Source: Skeletonema tropicum
Lineage: Eukaryota; Bacillariophyta; Thalassiosirophyceae; Thalassiosirales; Thalassiosiraceae
DNA: 64,000 nucleotides
Reading direction: 5' to 3'
Assembly: GCA_037178625.1 (NCBI GenBank)
Contig: CM074133.1
Location: 2,294,001 to 2,358,000, forward strand
The notes beneath the pieces were generated by a model that saw only the letters and a program-made list of their open reading frames with translations, was not told where the DNA came from and made no database searches. This document shows, in pieces, positions 21,639-31,286 of the stretch (positions are counted from its first letter, which is position 1; every line of letters starts with the position of its first letter). A program made the translations under genes and the position numbers.

Positions 21639-24131
21639 ATGAGCGTGGTGGAAATGCAAGGGATGAAAGCAAGGGACGTGCAGAAAATTGATCTCACGAT
21701 GGCGTCGTCACCACAAATAAAAGCCTTTGAAATCAGATCTGGCGGCAATGACGCTAAAACGAATAATAGCGGCAGCAATGCTACAACCTCAACCGACATG
21801 ATTACAAAGAAACGGTCCTTTACGAAAAAGCTAGCAATACAACGTCACGTCTATCATGAAATGACATCACTTCGAAAATTCCCATTGCAAGAGATGGCCA
21901 TTAGGGATGCGGAAGAAAATTTAAAGGATTATTTTGCTGCGGCTGCCAGTGGTGACGACGTAGCTGCTAATTCAGATGATTCCGATGATAGCGAGGATAG
22001 AGATCGACGACAGAAAAATGTAACTGCAGCTGCCGCAGCGGCATCAATTACAAAAATATCACCAAAGCAAGGAAAGGCAAAGGCAACATGTCCAGAAGAG
22101 CACACATGGCGAGAACAATTCACCAAAGAGTTCTTAGAAGAGAAATCATTGCCTTTAGTTGTCATGACAAACAATACAGATCAACTGGTACGATCTTCAA
22201 GGGCCACAACTGTAAATGATGCTGTGCCAACATTGACACAAGAAATAGCAGATTTTTTACCTTTCTTAGATGCTGCTATTGAGAGACACTGTGATGAGAA
22301 TGAAACTAACTCCGTTAGTACTGATAGTAGCTCTGTAGAAAACAGTACAGAGACGTGCTCGCAAACAAATGACAAGGAGAACATACTTGACAACAACACT
22401 AAGCAAAGCTGCGTTACTTTTAAAGAAGTGGATGATTGCAAACAAACTAACAAGGACATTGCAATAAGCTCAATCTTTATTTTCGAAGATGAAGAGGACG
22501 ACAAGGAAAAGGAAGTTAGTGATGATGTACACAACACATCAAAGTTACCAGTTCTATGGTCGTTTGAGCCAAGAATGTTTGCAATGGAAACGGCCCTACA
22601 TGGCAAAAGACGATACATTAGCGCGCACTTAGGGCGCTTCATCGACCACTATTGGCGAGAATGTGATGCGAATAATCGCCACTACTATGAATTGATTAGA
22701 GAGGACACACCATGTAGGTTATACTTTGATCTCGAGTTTAACAAGCACTACAGTCCACACCTGACAACAGCTATAACGGAAGATCTTCTCACTGAATTGT
22801 TTCATGAGATTCAGCATCAATTTCAGCTGTTCTATAGCATTTCTATACAGCGTTCTGACATGGTTGATTTGGACTCGTCCACAGACAAAAAGTTTTCACG
22901 CCATTGGATCATGCATCTTCCTGAGGGTTTGCTATTCGAGGAAGCTCGTGCGGCTGGTATATTTGTCAAAGCAATGGTATCGCGATTGGACAAAGAACGC
23001 AAAGCAGGTATATTGCAAGCAAAAGGGCGAGGTCTTCTTGCTGAACATTTGTATGTGAACGCTGAAGAAGTTTCGGACGATGAGAAAGTGAAGCCAAAAT
23101 TGTCTTGCATTATTGATTTGGGAGTGTACACTCGCAACCGCTTGTTTAGGCTACTAGGCTCAAAGAAATTTGGTAAAACAAGCGATGCAACATTGCGCAT
23201 TGCAGAAACAAACGAGTTCTTGTTCCCAAAACAATATGACAATGTAGGTAGGATGAGAGCAGTGGAGACTCACTCAGCTTCCAAATCACCACGAGAAAAT
23301 GGAAGTGATACTGCCTCATTTGAGAAGTTTTGCAATTCAATGAGTTGGGAAGCTCACGCAGAGGCGTTGGCTGCAACGCTCGTTGTACCTGCGAATTCAG
23401 CCAAGATAAAGTTTCCTACGTTGCGTCATCCTCTCGAGCTGTTGGATGAAGAGGAGCAGGCGCAGCTATGCATTACTCCTCGCTATGGTGGTCCCGCCAG
23501 GACGCCACGAGGAAGTCCTGAATACGGCAAGTCTCCATTTCCTGCATTAGATCAATTCATTGTCAACACTCTAGGAAAGAGAGAGAATCTAGTTGGAAAT
23601 ATTGGTACCTGGACACTCGAGTATATGTTACAGCCCCTTCCACAATTAATCTGTTACAACATGAGAGACAATCGATACTGTGAACATGTTGGACGTGCTC
23701 ACAAAAGCAACAATATCATCTGGAATGTCCACTTGATAGATCGAGTCTGCTGGCAAACTTGTCATGATCCTGAGTGTCGTGATGCAAAATTTCGTGGTAA
23801 ACCAATTGATTTACCGGAAGATGTAAATATGGAGATTGACGAATTCTTTCTTGAACATGAGATTTCAACGCTTAACGAGGGACATGTTATAAGAAGCAAT
23901 ACCAAAAATGAGAACAAGGCAGGTTCTAGGGAAGAAAGATTTGAGCCAGAACTAGAGAAAGCTATGCTTCAGCTCAATATGGAGGAAAAGAAGGTTGGTG
24001 AAATCAATGAGGATGATGGTAGTCCAAATTCTTATGCCGAAGTGGAGTGTGAAGATCCTTGGGATGATGATGACAAACTGGACTCAGAACTGCTTGAGGT
24101 CGCGAAGACCATGCCGCAGGTTTTCTCTTGA
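21639..24131 (+). CDS. PRIMPOL: PrimPol (archaeo-eukaryotic primase/polymerase), copy 1
   Basis: From the first in-frame ATG (21639) 830 residues; the frame stays open 87 bp further upstream but without ATG, and an ATG at 21699 is an alternative start. PrimPol reprimes stalled forks and performs translesion synthesis in nucleus or mitochondrion. The catalytic core has motif I 'CRLYFDLEF' (D364, E366), motif II 'SRHW' (420-423) and motif III 'IDLGVYTRNR' (D493). The zinc ligands C681, H688, C708 and C713 have the same spacing as in human PrimPol (x6, x19, x4). An acidic stretch near the end ('DPWDDDDKLDSELLEV') could be an RPA-binding motif by analogy. The N-terminal ~300 residues are acidic and low complexity, longer than in animals. 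Confidence 0.92.
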   Translation: MSVVEMQGMKARDVQKIDLTMASSPQIKAFEIRSGGNDAKTNNSGSNATTSTDMITKKRSFTKKLAIQRHVYHEMTSLRKFPLQEMAIRDAEENLKDYFAAAASGDDVAANSDDSDDSEDRDRRQKNVTAAAAAASITKISPKQGKAKATCPEEHTWREQFTKEFLEEKSLPLVVMTNNTDQLVRSSRATTVNDAVPTLTQEIADFLPFLDAAIERHCDENETNSVSTDSSSVENSTETCSQTNDKENILDNNTKQSCVTFKEVDDCKQTNKDIAISSIFIFEDEEDDKEKEVSDDVHNTSKLPVLWSFEPRMFAMETALHGKRRYISAHLGRFIDHYWRECDANNRHYYELIREDTPCRLYFDLEFNKHYSPHLTTAITEDLLTELFHEIQHQFQLFYSISIQRSDMVDLDSSTDKKFSRHWIMHLPEGLLFEEARAAGIFVKAMVSRLDKERKAGILQAKGRGLLAEHLYVNAEEVSDDEKVKPKLSCIIDLGVYTRNRLFRLLGSKKFGKTSDATLRIAETNEFLFPKQYDNVGRMRAVETHSASKSPRENGSDTASFEKFCNSMSWEAHAEALAATLVVPANSAKIKFPTLRHPLELLDEEEQAQLCITPRYGGPARTPRGSPEYGKSPFPALDQFIVNTLGKRENLVGNIGTWTLEYMLQPLPQLICYNMRDNRYCEHVGRAHKSNNIIWNVHLIDRVCWQTCHDPECRDAKFRGKPIDLPEDVNMEIDEFFLEHEISTLNEGHVIRSNTKNENKAGSREERFEPELEKAMLQLNMEEKKVGEINEDDGSPNSYAEVECEDPWDDDDKLDSELLEVAKTMPQVFS

Positions 24132-24304
24132 ATGAGATGTATCTGGGATTTTGTACCTACGCGAGTTGACATTAGTGTTCTCATCTTCACTCGGAAGACG
24201 CTTCGCATTGGACGCTGGCTACTGGAGTTATAGGCTGCCAACCCCGATAGCAATCAAGTTCATTAATTACTACCAACAATCAAGGTCTACAACTCATTCA
24301 AATC

Positions 24305-26725
24305 ATGAGAGAAGTGTCGCTTTCTACAATAATTTTGGCAGCTGCAATCCCAATATCAGCCGCGTTTTCAACAAGAGCTCGACTGCTGAACCGGTGTTGT
24401 AGTTGTACAGCAATCAATTATTCACCGACTACAGACTATGCCATTACTGCATTCATAAAAGAAGAGATTGAAGCGAAAGATGTGGATTCGCTTCTTCCAA
24501 CCACTCAACAGCAACATCAACCAAAGACCAAGATTCGTGACACAAGAGCATTTCCTTTTGGGCTCATCGTCGATCATCAAAAGATCAAACACGCACTTCT
24601 ATTATCAGCAACCAATCCAAAATCTATTGGCGTCCTCATAAGTGGAGGACATGGCACTGGAAAGTCAGTATTAGCTCGGTCAATGTCTCGTATTGTGCCA
24701 TCTCATATCCAAATTGTTCGAGGAAGTGAATACAATATCCATCCAGACCTGAAAGATGGCGTAGATTCTTTCCTTTTACAACGATTGCATAATGGAGAAA
24801 ATATAACAGAGACTGAGTTTATTCCTACTCCCATAGTCCAAATTCCTCTTGGGGTGATGGAAGATAGTCTCGTTGGAGCCGTTGATCTCGAAAATAGTCT
24901 TGAAACTGGAACGCCAATCTTCTCCCCTGGATTACTTGCAAAGGCTCACAGAGGAATACTGTACATCGATGACATCAATCTTCTAGACGACGAAGTGATT
25001 GATATATTAATCAAAGTGATGAGTGATGGCTGTGTTAATGTCGAGAGGGAAGGACTGAGCGTGTCTTACCCATGTCGGCCACTCATCATTGCCAGTTACA
25101 ATCCCGAAGAGGGTGAATTGCGAGAACACTTGCACGATCGCTTTGCTATCACTCTTTCAGCTGATGCAACGCGATTGACGACCGAAGAACGCGTAGCTGC
25201 AGTTGACAATGTCATTGGCTTTGAAGGAGGGAGGCAACAGAATTCTGCACTTGCCGAGGAAAACTTACGTAAAGTTGAAGTCGAGGAACAAGCTCTACGC
25301 ACCAGAGTGGAAATGGCAAGGATGCGTCTTGACAAAGTTCTGATCACCACCTCTCAGATTCAGTATCTATGCGAAGAAGCTACAAGAGCAGGGTGCGAGG
25401 GCCAAAGGGCTGAGATATTTGGCACAGAAATCAGTAAGGCATCTGCGGCTTTGGACGGTAGAAGTTCTGTTAGCAAAGAAGATTTGCAAAAGGCGGTTGT
25501 CTTGGCAATTTTACCACGTGCCACTGTGTATCCTGGAGATATAGTCGAAAGTGGCGATGGTGATGATGCTATAAGTGCTTCGCCTCCACCTCCACCTCCA
25601 CCTCAGGGTCTTCAACCAATATTGGAACAGCCTCCCGTTACAGAAGACAATCACGAAGAAGACACGAATGAAACTGATGATGAGAGTGAAGTTGAAGAAC
25701 AGCATCCAGAACCAGATGATTCTGAGCCAGAAGAAAACCAGACCGAGCCCGAGTCGATGGCAATTCCAGAAGAATTCTTCTTTGATGTCGCGAAGGATGT
25801 TCGCGTAGACCCTTCAATATTGAAAGCGTCACGTTGGACTCGAAAGGGGAGAGGCGGCAAGAGAGCAAAAATATTTTCTCTTCTCCGAGGTCGATTCGTC
25901 AAGGCAATCTTCCCCAAAGGAAAGAAAGCGAGGCTTGCCGTTGCAGCAACTCTACGAGCCGCGGCTCCGTATCAGAAGGGTCGCCGAAAGCGAGCAATCG
26001 GTACGAGGAAGGAAGGTCGTCTCGTTCACGTCGTCAAGGATGACTTCCGCATCAAGCGCATGTCGAGGAAAGCAGGTACTTTGGTGATATTTTGTGTAGA
26101 CGCGTCAGGGAGCATGGCTCTGAATCGAATGAACGCTGCCAAAGGTGCAGCTATACAGTTGCTGAGTGATGCTTACAAGAGCCGAGACAAGATTGCTTTG
26201 ATCACATTTCATGGCGACAGTGCTCAAGTCTTGGTTCCTCCTACAAAATCGATGGCTTTGACGAAGAATCGATTGGAGGCAATGCCGTGTGGAGGTGGGT
26301 CTCCGTTGGCACACTCCTTGATGCTGGCAGCACAAACTGCATTAAATACAATGAAAGTGAAGCAAGATGTTGGAAGGGTTGTCATCGTTCTCATAACAGA
26401 TGGAAGAGCAAATATTCCTCTCGAGCTATCGATGGATCACATATTTACTCCAAGCACAGATCCCGAGTCAAAAGACGGAATGCCCAGCCGAAAATTCCTC
26501 AAGGACGAAGCTCTAGCATGTGCGAAGAAGCTGGCTGCAGTGAAAGAACTTGATGTTGTGGTTATCGATACAGAAGATGTATTCACCAGGACTGGTATAG
26601 CAAAAGACATTGCGATTGCAGCACTTGGAAAATATGTACATCTCGATAAAGCAGATTCTACATCGGTGGCTCATGTAGCAAGGGAGAATATTCGTCACGA
26701 AATGGAAGAACTAAAATCTGGCTGA
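24305..26725 (+). CDS. chlD: Magnesium-chelatase subunit D, plastid precursor, copy 1
   Basis: 806 residues, single exon. With ChlI and ChlH it inserts Mg2+ into protoporphyrin IX in the plastid, the first committed step of chlorophyll synthesis. Residues 1-20 are a signal peptide and the site 'SAA|FSTRA' is the classic ASAF-type cleavage, so the protein is routed across four membranes to the stroma. The AAA+ domain (~80-400) has Walker A 'GGHGTGKS' (114-121) and Walker B 'LYIDD' (219-223), better preserved than in many ChlD proteins. A Pro run (427-433) and an acidic linker (445-483) follow, then the C-terminal VWA domain with MIDAS 'DASGS' (599-603). The gene lies 173 bp after PrimPol on the same strand and converges on RPB11. 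Confidence 0.95.
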   Translation: MREVSLSTIILAAAIPISAAFSTRARLLNRCCSCTAINYSPTTDYAITAFIKEEIEAKDVDSLLPTTQQQHQPKTKIRDTRAFPFGLIVDHQKIKHALLLSATNPKSIGVLISGGHGTGKSVLARSMSRIVPSHIQIVRGSEYNIHPDLKDGVDSFLLQRLHNGENITETEFIPTPIVQIPLGVMEDSLVGAVDLENSLETGTPIFSPGLLAKAHRGILYIDDINLLDDEVIDILIKVMSDGCVNVEREGLSVSYPCRPLIIASYNPEEGELREHLHDRFAITLSADATRLTTEERVAAVDNVIGFEGGRQQNSALAEENLRKVEVEEQALRTRVEMARMRLDKVLITTSQIQYLCEEATRAGCEGQRAEIFGTEISKASAALDGRSSVSKEDLQKAVVLAILPRATVYPGDIVESGDGDDAISASPPPPPPPQGLQPILEQPPVTEDNHEEDTNETDDESEVEEQHPEPDDSEPEENQTEPESMAIPEEFFFDVAKDVRVDPSILKASRWTRKGRGGKRAKIFSLLRGRFVKAIFPKGKKARLAVAATLRAAAPYQKGRRKRAIGTRKEGRLVHVVKDDFRIKRMSRKAGTLVIFCVDASGSMALNRMNAAKGAAIQLLSDAYKSRDKIALITFHGDSAQVLVPPTKSMALTKNRLEAMPCGGGSPLAHSLMLAAQTALNTMKVKQDVGRVVIVLITDGRANIPLELSMDHIFTPSTDPESKDGMPSRKFLKDEALACAKKLAAVKELDVVVIDTEDVFTRTGIAKDIAIAALGKYVHLDKADSTSVAHVARENIRHEMEELKSG

Positions 26726-26983
26726 TCAGCAACAGCAACTTTAACTGGAGTAAAATTATTCGAAGTAACACACAGCACTTTCTCCAGCACATTCTTACCG
26801 TCTCATGATTGTATTCTTTTGGTTATGTTGTTAATTATGTTGTTTTATTCTCATCATATCAAGGGCACACATCATAGATTCCCCCTTTAGATTTGTCTCA
26901 CATTCCCATCGGTTGTTGTGTGGTTTTGTGCCTCCCCCCCCCTCGATGTCAAGCTTATTAGATTTAGATTATGCCCCTGTCTA

Positions 26984-27364
26984 TTACTCTCCCAACATCC
27001 CCATTGTATCATTCTCCCTCTTCCACTTCTCCATCGCATCAGTCATCTGCGTGATCAAGTGATCCGTTTCATTACTCAAATCTTCAATAGCCGCACTCAA
27101 CGTTTCCGCCGGCGCCACCTGAGATGTCGACGTCTGAACCTTCAAATTAATTTTATGAATAAGAGGATGTGGGTGCATGTAACCGGCAAACTTCACCGCA
27201 GGATCACGTAGGAGCTGCATACGCAGCAAATTTGCGACGGTGTGATCTTCCTTGTTGAATGTGAATGTGCCTGCGTTGGATACTTTGGTATCGGCTTGAT
27301 ATTCGATTTTTTCTTCGTCATCTTCCAAGATGAATGCCGATGATCTTTCTGGAGCGTTTGCCAT
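26984..27364 (-). CDS. RPB11: RNA polymerase II subunit RPB11, copy 1
   Basis: 126 residues, single exon, close to the usual ~115-120. RPB11 pairs with RPB3 in the assembly platform of Pol II, equivalent to bacterial alpha. The diagnostic region 'AGTFTFNKEDHTVANLLRMQ' followed by 'LLRDPAVKFAGY', 'HPLIHKINLKVQT' matches family positions, and a C-terminal helix ending 'MTDAMEKW' follows. RPC19/RPAC2 of Pol I/III is a paralogue but the FAGY...HPL..K spacing fits RPB11. The ATG at 27364 lies 83 bp from the outer end of the fold-back element. Confidence 0.93.
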   Translation of the reverse strand: MANAPERSSAFILEDDEEKIEYQADTKVSNAGTFTFNKEDHTVANLLRMQLLRDPAVKFAGYMHPHPLIHKINLKVQTSTSQVAPAETLSAAIEDLSNETDHLITQMTDAMEKWKRENDTMGMLGE

Positions 27365-27447
27365 GATGCTGCTTTTGTTAGATTAGTCCGACTCCTTTGC
27401 AATAGCCAACAACAACAATGCCATCATCTTCTCCAACAGTGTTCAGG

Positions 27448-27970
27448 ATAAGCCCAGACAGTCTCCGTTCCCGCCACCAAAACCTGGCCCGGGCCCATTT
27501 TTTAGAGACCTCCACCATGGCAGCCGCCTAACTAACCCGTAACTTTTATTTTTACTATAACAAGAGATATATACTAAAACAGTTGATGAATAACTTAGAG
27601 TATGTTTAGTAGATTATATAGGTATCCAAGAATCGTAGTAATATCTTATTTTCTCGCCGAGATATGCATTTTGGGGTTTACTATGGGCACGCTGCCAAAT
27701 TTGTCCATCAATAAAGTTAGGCAGGCGTGCCCATAGTAAACCCCAAAATGCATATCTCGGCGAGAAAATAAGATATTACTACGATTCTTGGATACTATAT
27801 AATCTACTGAAACATACTCTAAGTTATTCATCACTGTTTTAGTATATATCTCTGTTATAGTAGAAATAAAAGTTACGGGTTAGTTAGGCGGCTGCCATGG
27901 TGGAGGTCTCTAAAAAAAAATGGGCCCGGGCCAGGTTTTGGTGGCGGGAACGGAGACTGTCTGGGCTTAT
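27448..27970. repeat. Palindrome centre between copy 1 and copy 2 (fold-back junction)
   Basis: Copy 1 and copy 2 mirror each other about 27709 (paired positions sum to about 55418). Innermost arms 27623-27692 and 27725-27794 are fully or almost fully complementary, with a 32-nt loop (27693-27724). Outside them the two arms differ by scattered single-base changes and homopolymer lengths (six T at about 27500 against nine A at 27912). The arms are the left half of the element seen intact at 47621-48133, and the loop is that element's loop in opposite orientation. Confidence 0.9.
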
Positions 27971-28053
27971 CCTGAACACTGTTGGAGAAGATGATGGCAT
28001 TGTTGTTGTTGGCTATTGCAAAGGAGTCGGACTAATCTAACAAAAGCAGCATC

Positions 28054-28434
28054 ATGGCAAACGCTCCAGAAAGATCATCGGCATTCATCTTGGAAGATGA
28101 CGAAGAAAAAATCGAATATCAAGCCGATACCAAAGTATCCAACGCAGGCACATTCACATTCAACAAGGAAGATCACACCGTCGCAAATTTGCTGCGTATG
28201 CAGCTCCTACGTGATCCTGCGGTGAAGTTTGCCGGTTACATGCACCCACATCCTCTTATTCATAAAATTAATTTGAAGGTTCAGACGTCGACATCTCAGG
28301 TGGCGCCGGCGGAAACGTTGAGTGCGGCTATTGAAGATTTGAGTAATGAAACGGATCACTTGATCACGCAGATGACTGATGCGATGGAGAAGTGGAAGAG
28401 GGAGAATGATACAATGGGGATGTTGGGAGAGTAA
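28054..28434 (+). CDS. RPB11: RNA polymerase II subunit RPB11, copy 2
   Basis: Protein identical to the copy at 26984-27364, in opposite orientation. The two RPB11 copies are divergent, 689 bp apart across the palindrome centre. Because the whole block is mirrored and the protein is unchanged, this is either a very recent inverted duplicate or an assembly duplicate. Confidence 0.85.
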   Translation: MANAPERSSAFILEDDEEKIEYQADTKVSNAGTFTFNKEDHTVANLLRMQLLRDPAVKFAGYMHPHPLIHKINLKVQTSTSQVAPAETLSAAIEDLSNETDHLITQMTDAMEKWKRENDTMGMLGE

Positions 28435-28692
28435 TAGACAGGGGCATAATCTAAATCTAATAAGCTTGACATCGAGGGGGGGGGAGGCACAAAACCACAC
28501 AACAACCGATGGGAATGTGAGACAAATCTAAAGGGGGAATCTATGATGTGTGCCCTTGATATGATGAGAATAAAACAACATAATTAACAACATAACCAAA
28601 AGAATACAATCATGAGACGGTAAGAATGTGCTGGAGAAAGTGCTGTGTGTTACTTCGAATAATTTTACTCCAGTTAAAGTTGCTGTTGCTGA

Positions 28693-31113
28693 TCAGCCAG
28701 ATTTTAGTTCTTCCATTTCGTGACGAATATTCTCCCTTGCTACATGAGCCACCGATGTAGAATCTGCTTTATCGAGATGTACATATTTTCCAAGTGCTGC
28801 AATCGCAATGTCTTTTGCTATACCAGTCCTGGTGAATACATCTTCTGTATCGATAACCACAACATCAAGTTCTTTCACTGCAGCCAGCTTCTTCGCACAT
28901 GCTAGAGCTTCGTCCTTGAGGAATTTTCGGCTGGGCATTCCGTCTTTTGACTCGGGATCTGTGCTTGGAGTAAATATGTGATCCATCGATAGCTCGAGAG
29001 GAATATTTGCTCTTCCATCTGTTATGAGAACGATGACAACCCTTCCAACATCTTGCTTCACTTTCATTGTATTTAATGCAGTTTGTGCTGCCAGCATCAA
29101 GGAGTGTGCCAACGGAGACCCACCTCCACACGGCATTGCCTCCAATCGATTCTTCGTCAAAGCCATCGATTTTGTAGGAGGAACCAAGACTTGAGCACTG
29201 TCGCCATGAAATGTGATCAAAGCAATCTTGTCTCGGCTCTTGTAAGCATCACTCAGCAACTGTATAGCTGCACCTTTGGCAGCGTTCATTCGATTCAGAG
29301 CCATGCTCCCTGACGCGTCTACACAAAATATCACCAAAGTACCTGCTTTCCTCGACATGCGCTTGATGCGGAAGTCATCCTTGACGACGTGAACGAGACG
29401 ACCTTCCTTCCTCGTACCGATTGCTCGCTTTCGGCGACCCTTCTGATACGGAGCCGCGGCTCGTAGAGTTGCTGCAACGGCAAGCCTCGCTTTCTTTCCT
29501 TTGGGGAAGATTGCCTTGACGAATCGACCTCGGAGAAGAGAAAATATTTTTGCTCTCTTGCCGCCTCTCCCCTTTCGAGTCCAACGTGACGCTTTCAATA
29601 TTGAAGGGTCTACGCGAACATCCTTCGCGACATCAAAGAAGAATTCTTCTGGAATTGCCATCGACTCGGGCTCGGTCTGGTTTTCTTCTGGCTCAGAATC
29701 ATCTGGTTCTGGATGCTGTTCTTCAACTTCACTCTCATCATCAGTTTCATTCGTGTCTTCTTCGTGATTGTCTTCTGTAACGGGAGGCTGTTCCAATATT
29801 GGTTGAAGACCCTGAGGTGGAGGTGGAGGTGGAGGCGAAGCACTTATAGCATCATCACCATCGCCACTTTCGACTATATCTCCAGGATACACAGTGGCAC
29901 GTGGTAAAATTGCCAAGACAACCGCCTTTTGCAAATCTTCTTTGCTAACAGAACTTCTACCGTCCAAAGCCGCAGATGCCTTACTGATTTCTGTGCCAAA
30001 TATCTCAGCCCTTTGGCCCTCGCACCCTGCTCTTGTAGCTTCTTCGCATAGATACTGAATCTGAGAGGTGGTGATCAGAACTTTGTCAAGACGCATCCTT
30101 GCCATTTCCACTCTGGTGCGTAGAGCTTGTTCCTCGACTTCAACTTTACGTAAGTTTTCCTCGGCAAGTGCAGAATTCTGTTGCCTCCCTCCTTCAAAGC
30201 CAATGACATTGTCAACTGCAGCTACGCGTTCTTCGGTCGTCAATCGCGTTGCATCAGCTGAAAGAGTGATAGCAAAGCGATCGTGCAAGTGTTCTCGCAA
30301 TTCACCCTCTTCGGGATTGTAACTGGCAATGATGAGTGGCCGACATGGGTAAGACACGCTCAGTCCTTCCCTCTCGACATTAACACAGCCATCACTCATC
30401 ACTTTGATTAATATATCAATCACTTCGTCGTCTAGAAGATTGATGTCATCGATGTACAGTATTCCTCTGTGAGCCTTTGCAAGTAATCCAGGGGAGAAGA
30501 TTGGCGTTCCAGTTTCAAGACTATTTTCGAGATCAACGGCTCCAACGAGACTATCTTCCATCACCCCAAGAGGAATTTGGACTATGGGAGTAGGAATAAA
30601 CTCAGTCTCTGTTATATTTTCTCCATTATGCAATCGTTGTAAAAGGAAAGAATCTACGCCATCTTTCAGGTCTGGATGGATATTGTATTCACTTCCTCGA
30701 ACAATTTGGATATGAGATGGCACAATACGAGACATTGACCGAGCTAATACTGACTTTCCAGTGCCATGTCCTCCACTTATGAGGACGCCAATAGATTTTG
30801 GATTGGTTGCTGATAATAGAAGTGCGTGTTTGATCTTTTGATGATCGACGATGAGCCCAAAAGGAAATGCTCTTGTGTCACGAATCTTGGTCTTTGGTTG
30901 ATGTTGCTGTTGAGTGGTTGGAAGAAGCGAATCCACATCTTTCGCTTCAATCTCTTCTTTTATGAATGCAGTAATGGCATAGTCTGTAGTCGGTGAATAA
31001 TTGATTGCTGTACAACTACAACACCGGTTCAGCAGTCGAGCTCTTGTTGAAAACGCGGCTGATATTGGGATTGCAGCTGCCAAAATTATTGTAGAAAGCG
31101 ACACTTCTCTCAT
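28693..31113 (-). CDS. chlD: Magnesium-chelatase subunit D, copy 2
   Basis: 806-residue protein identical to copy 1, with the same signal peptide, Walker A/B and VWA MIDAS motifs and an intact frame. It lies in the mirrored block, so the true gene number may be one. Confidence 0.85.
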   Translation of the reverse strand: MREVSLSTIILAAAIPISAAFSTRARLLNRCCSCTAINYSPTTDYAITAFIKEEIEAKDVDSLLPTTQQQHQPKTKIRDTRAFPFGLIVDHQKIKHALLLSATNPKSIGVLISGGHGTGKSVLARSMSRIVPSHIQIVRGSEYNIHPDLKDGVDSFLLQRLHNGENITETEFIPTPIVQIPLGVMEDSLVGAVDLENSLETGTPIFSPGLLAKAHRGILYIDDINLLDDEVIDILIKVMSDGCVNVEREGLSVSYPCRPLIIASYNPEEGELREHLHDRFAITLSADATRLTTEERVAAVDNVIGFEGGRQQNSALAEENLRKVEVEEQALRTRVEMARMRLDKVLITTSQIQYLCEEATRAGCEGQRAEIFGTEISKASAALDGRSSVSKEDLQKAVVLAILPRATVYPGDIVESGDGDDAISASPPPPPPPQGLQPILEQPPVTEDNHEEDTNETDDESEVEEQHPEPDDSEPEENQTEPESMAIPEEFFFDVAKDVRVDPSILKASRWTRKGRGGKRAKIFSLLRGRFVKAIFPKGKKARLAVAATLRAAAPYQKGRRKRAIGTRKEGRLVHVVKDDFRIKRMSRKAGTLVIFCVDASGSMALNRMNAAKGAAIQLLSDAYKSRDKIALITFHGDSAQVLVPPTKSMALTKNRLEAMPCGGGSPLAHSLMLAAQTALNTMKVKQDVGRVVIVLITDGRANIPLELSMDHIFTPSTDPESKDGMPSRKFLKDEALACAKKLAAVKELDVVVIDTEDVFTRTGIAKDIAIAALGKYVHLDKADSTSVAHVARENIRHEMEELKSG

Positions 31114-31286
31114 GATTTGAATGAGTTGTAGACCTTGATTGTTGGTAGTAATTAATGAACTTGATTGCTATCGGGGTTGGCAGCCTATAACTCCAGTAGC
31201 CAGCGTCCAATGCGAAGCGTCTTCCGAGTGAAGATGAGAACACTAATGTCAACTCGCGTAGGTACAAAATCCCAGATACATCTCAT

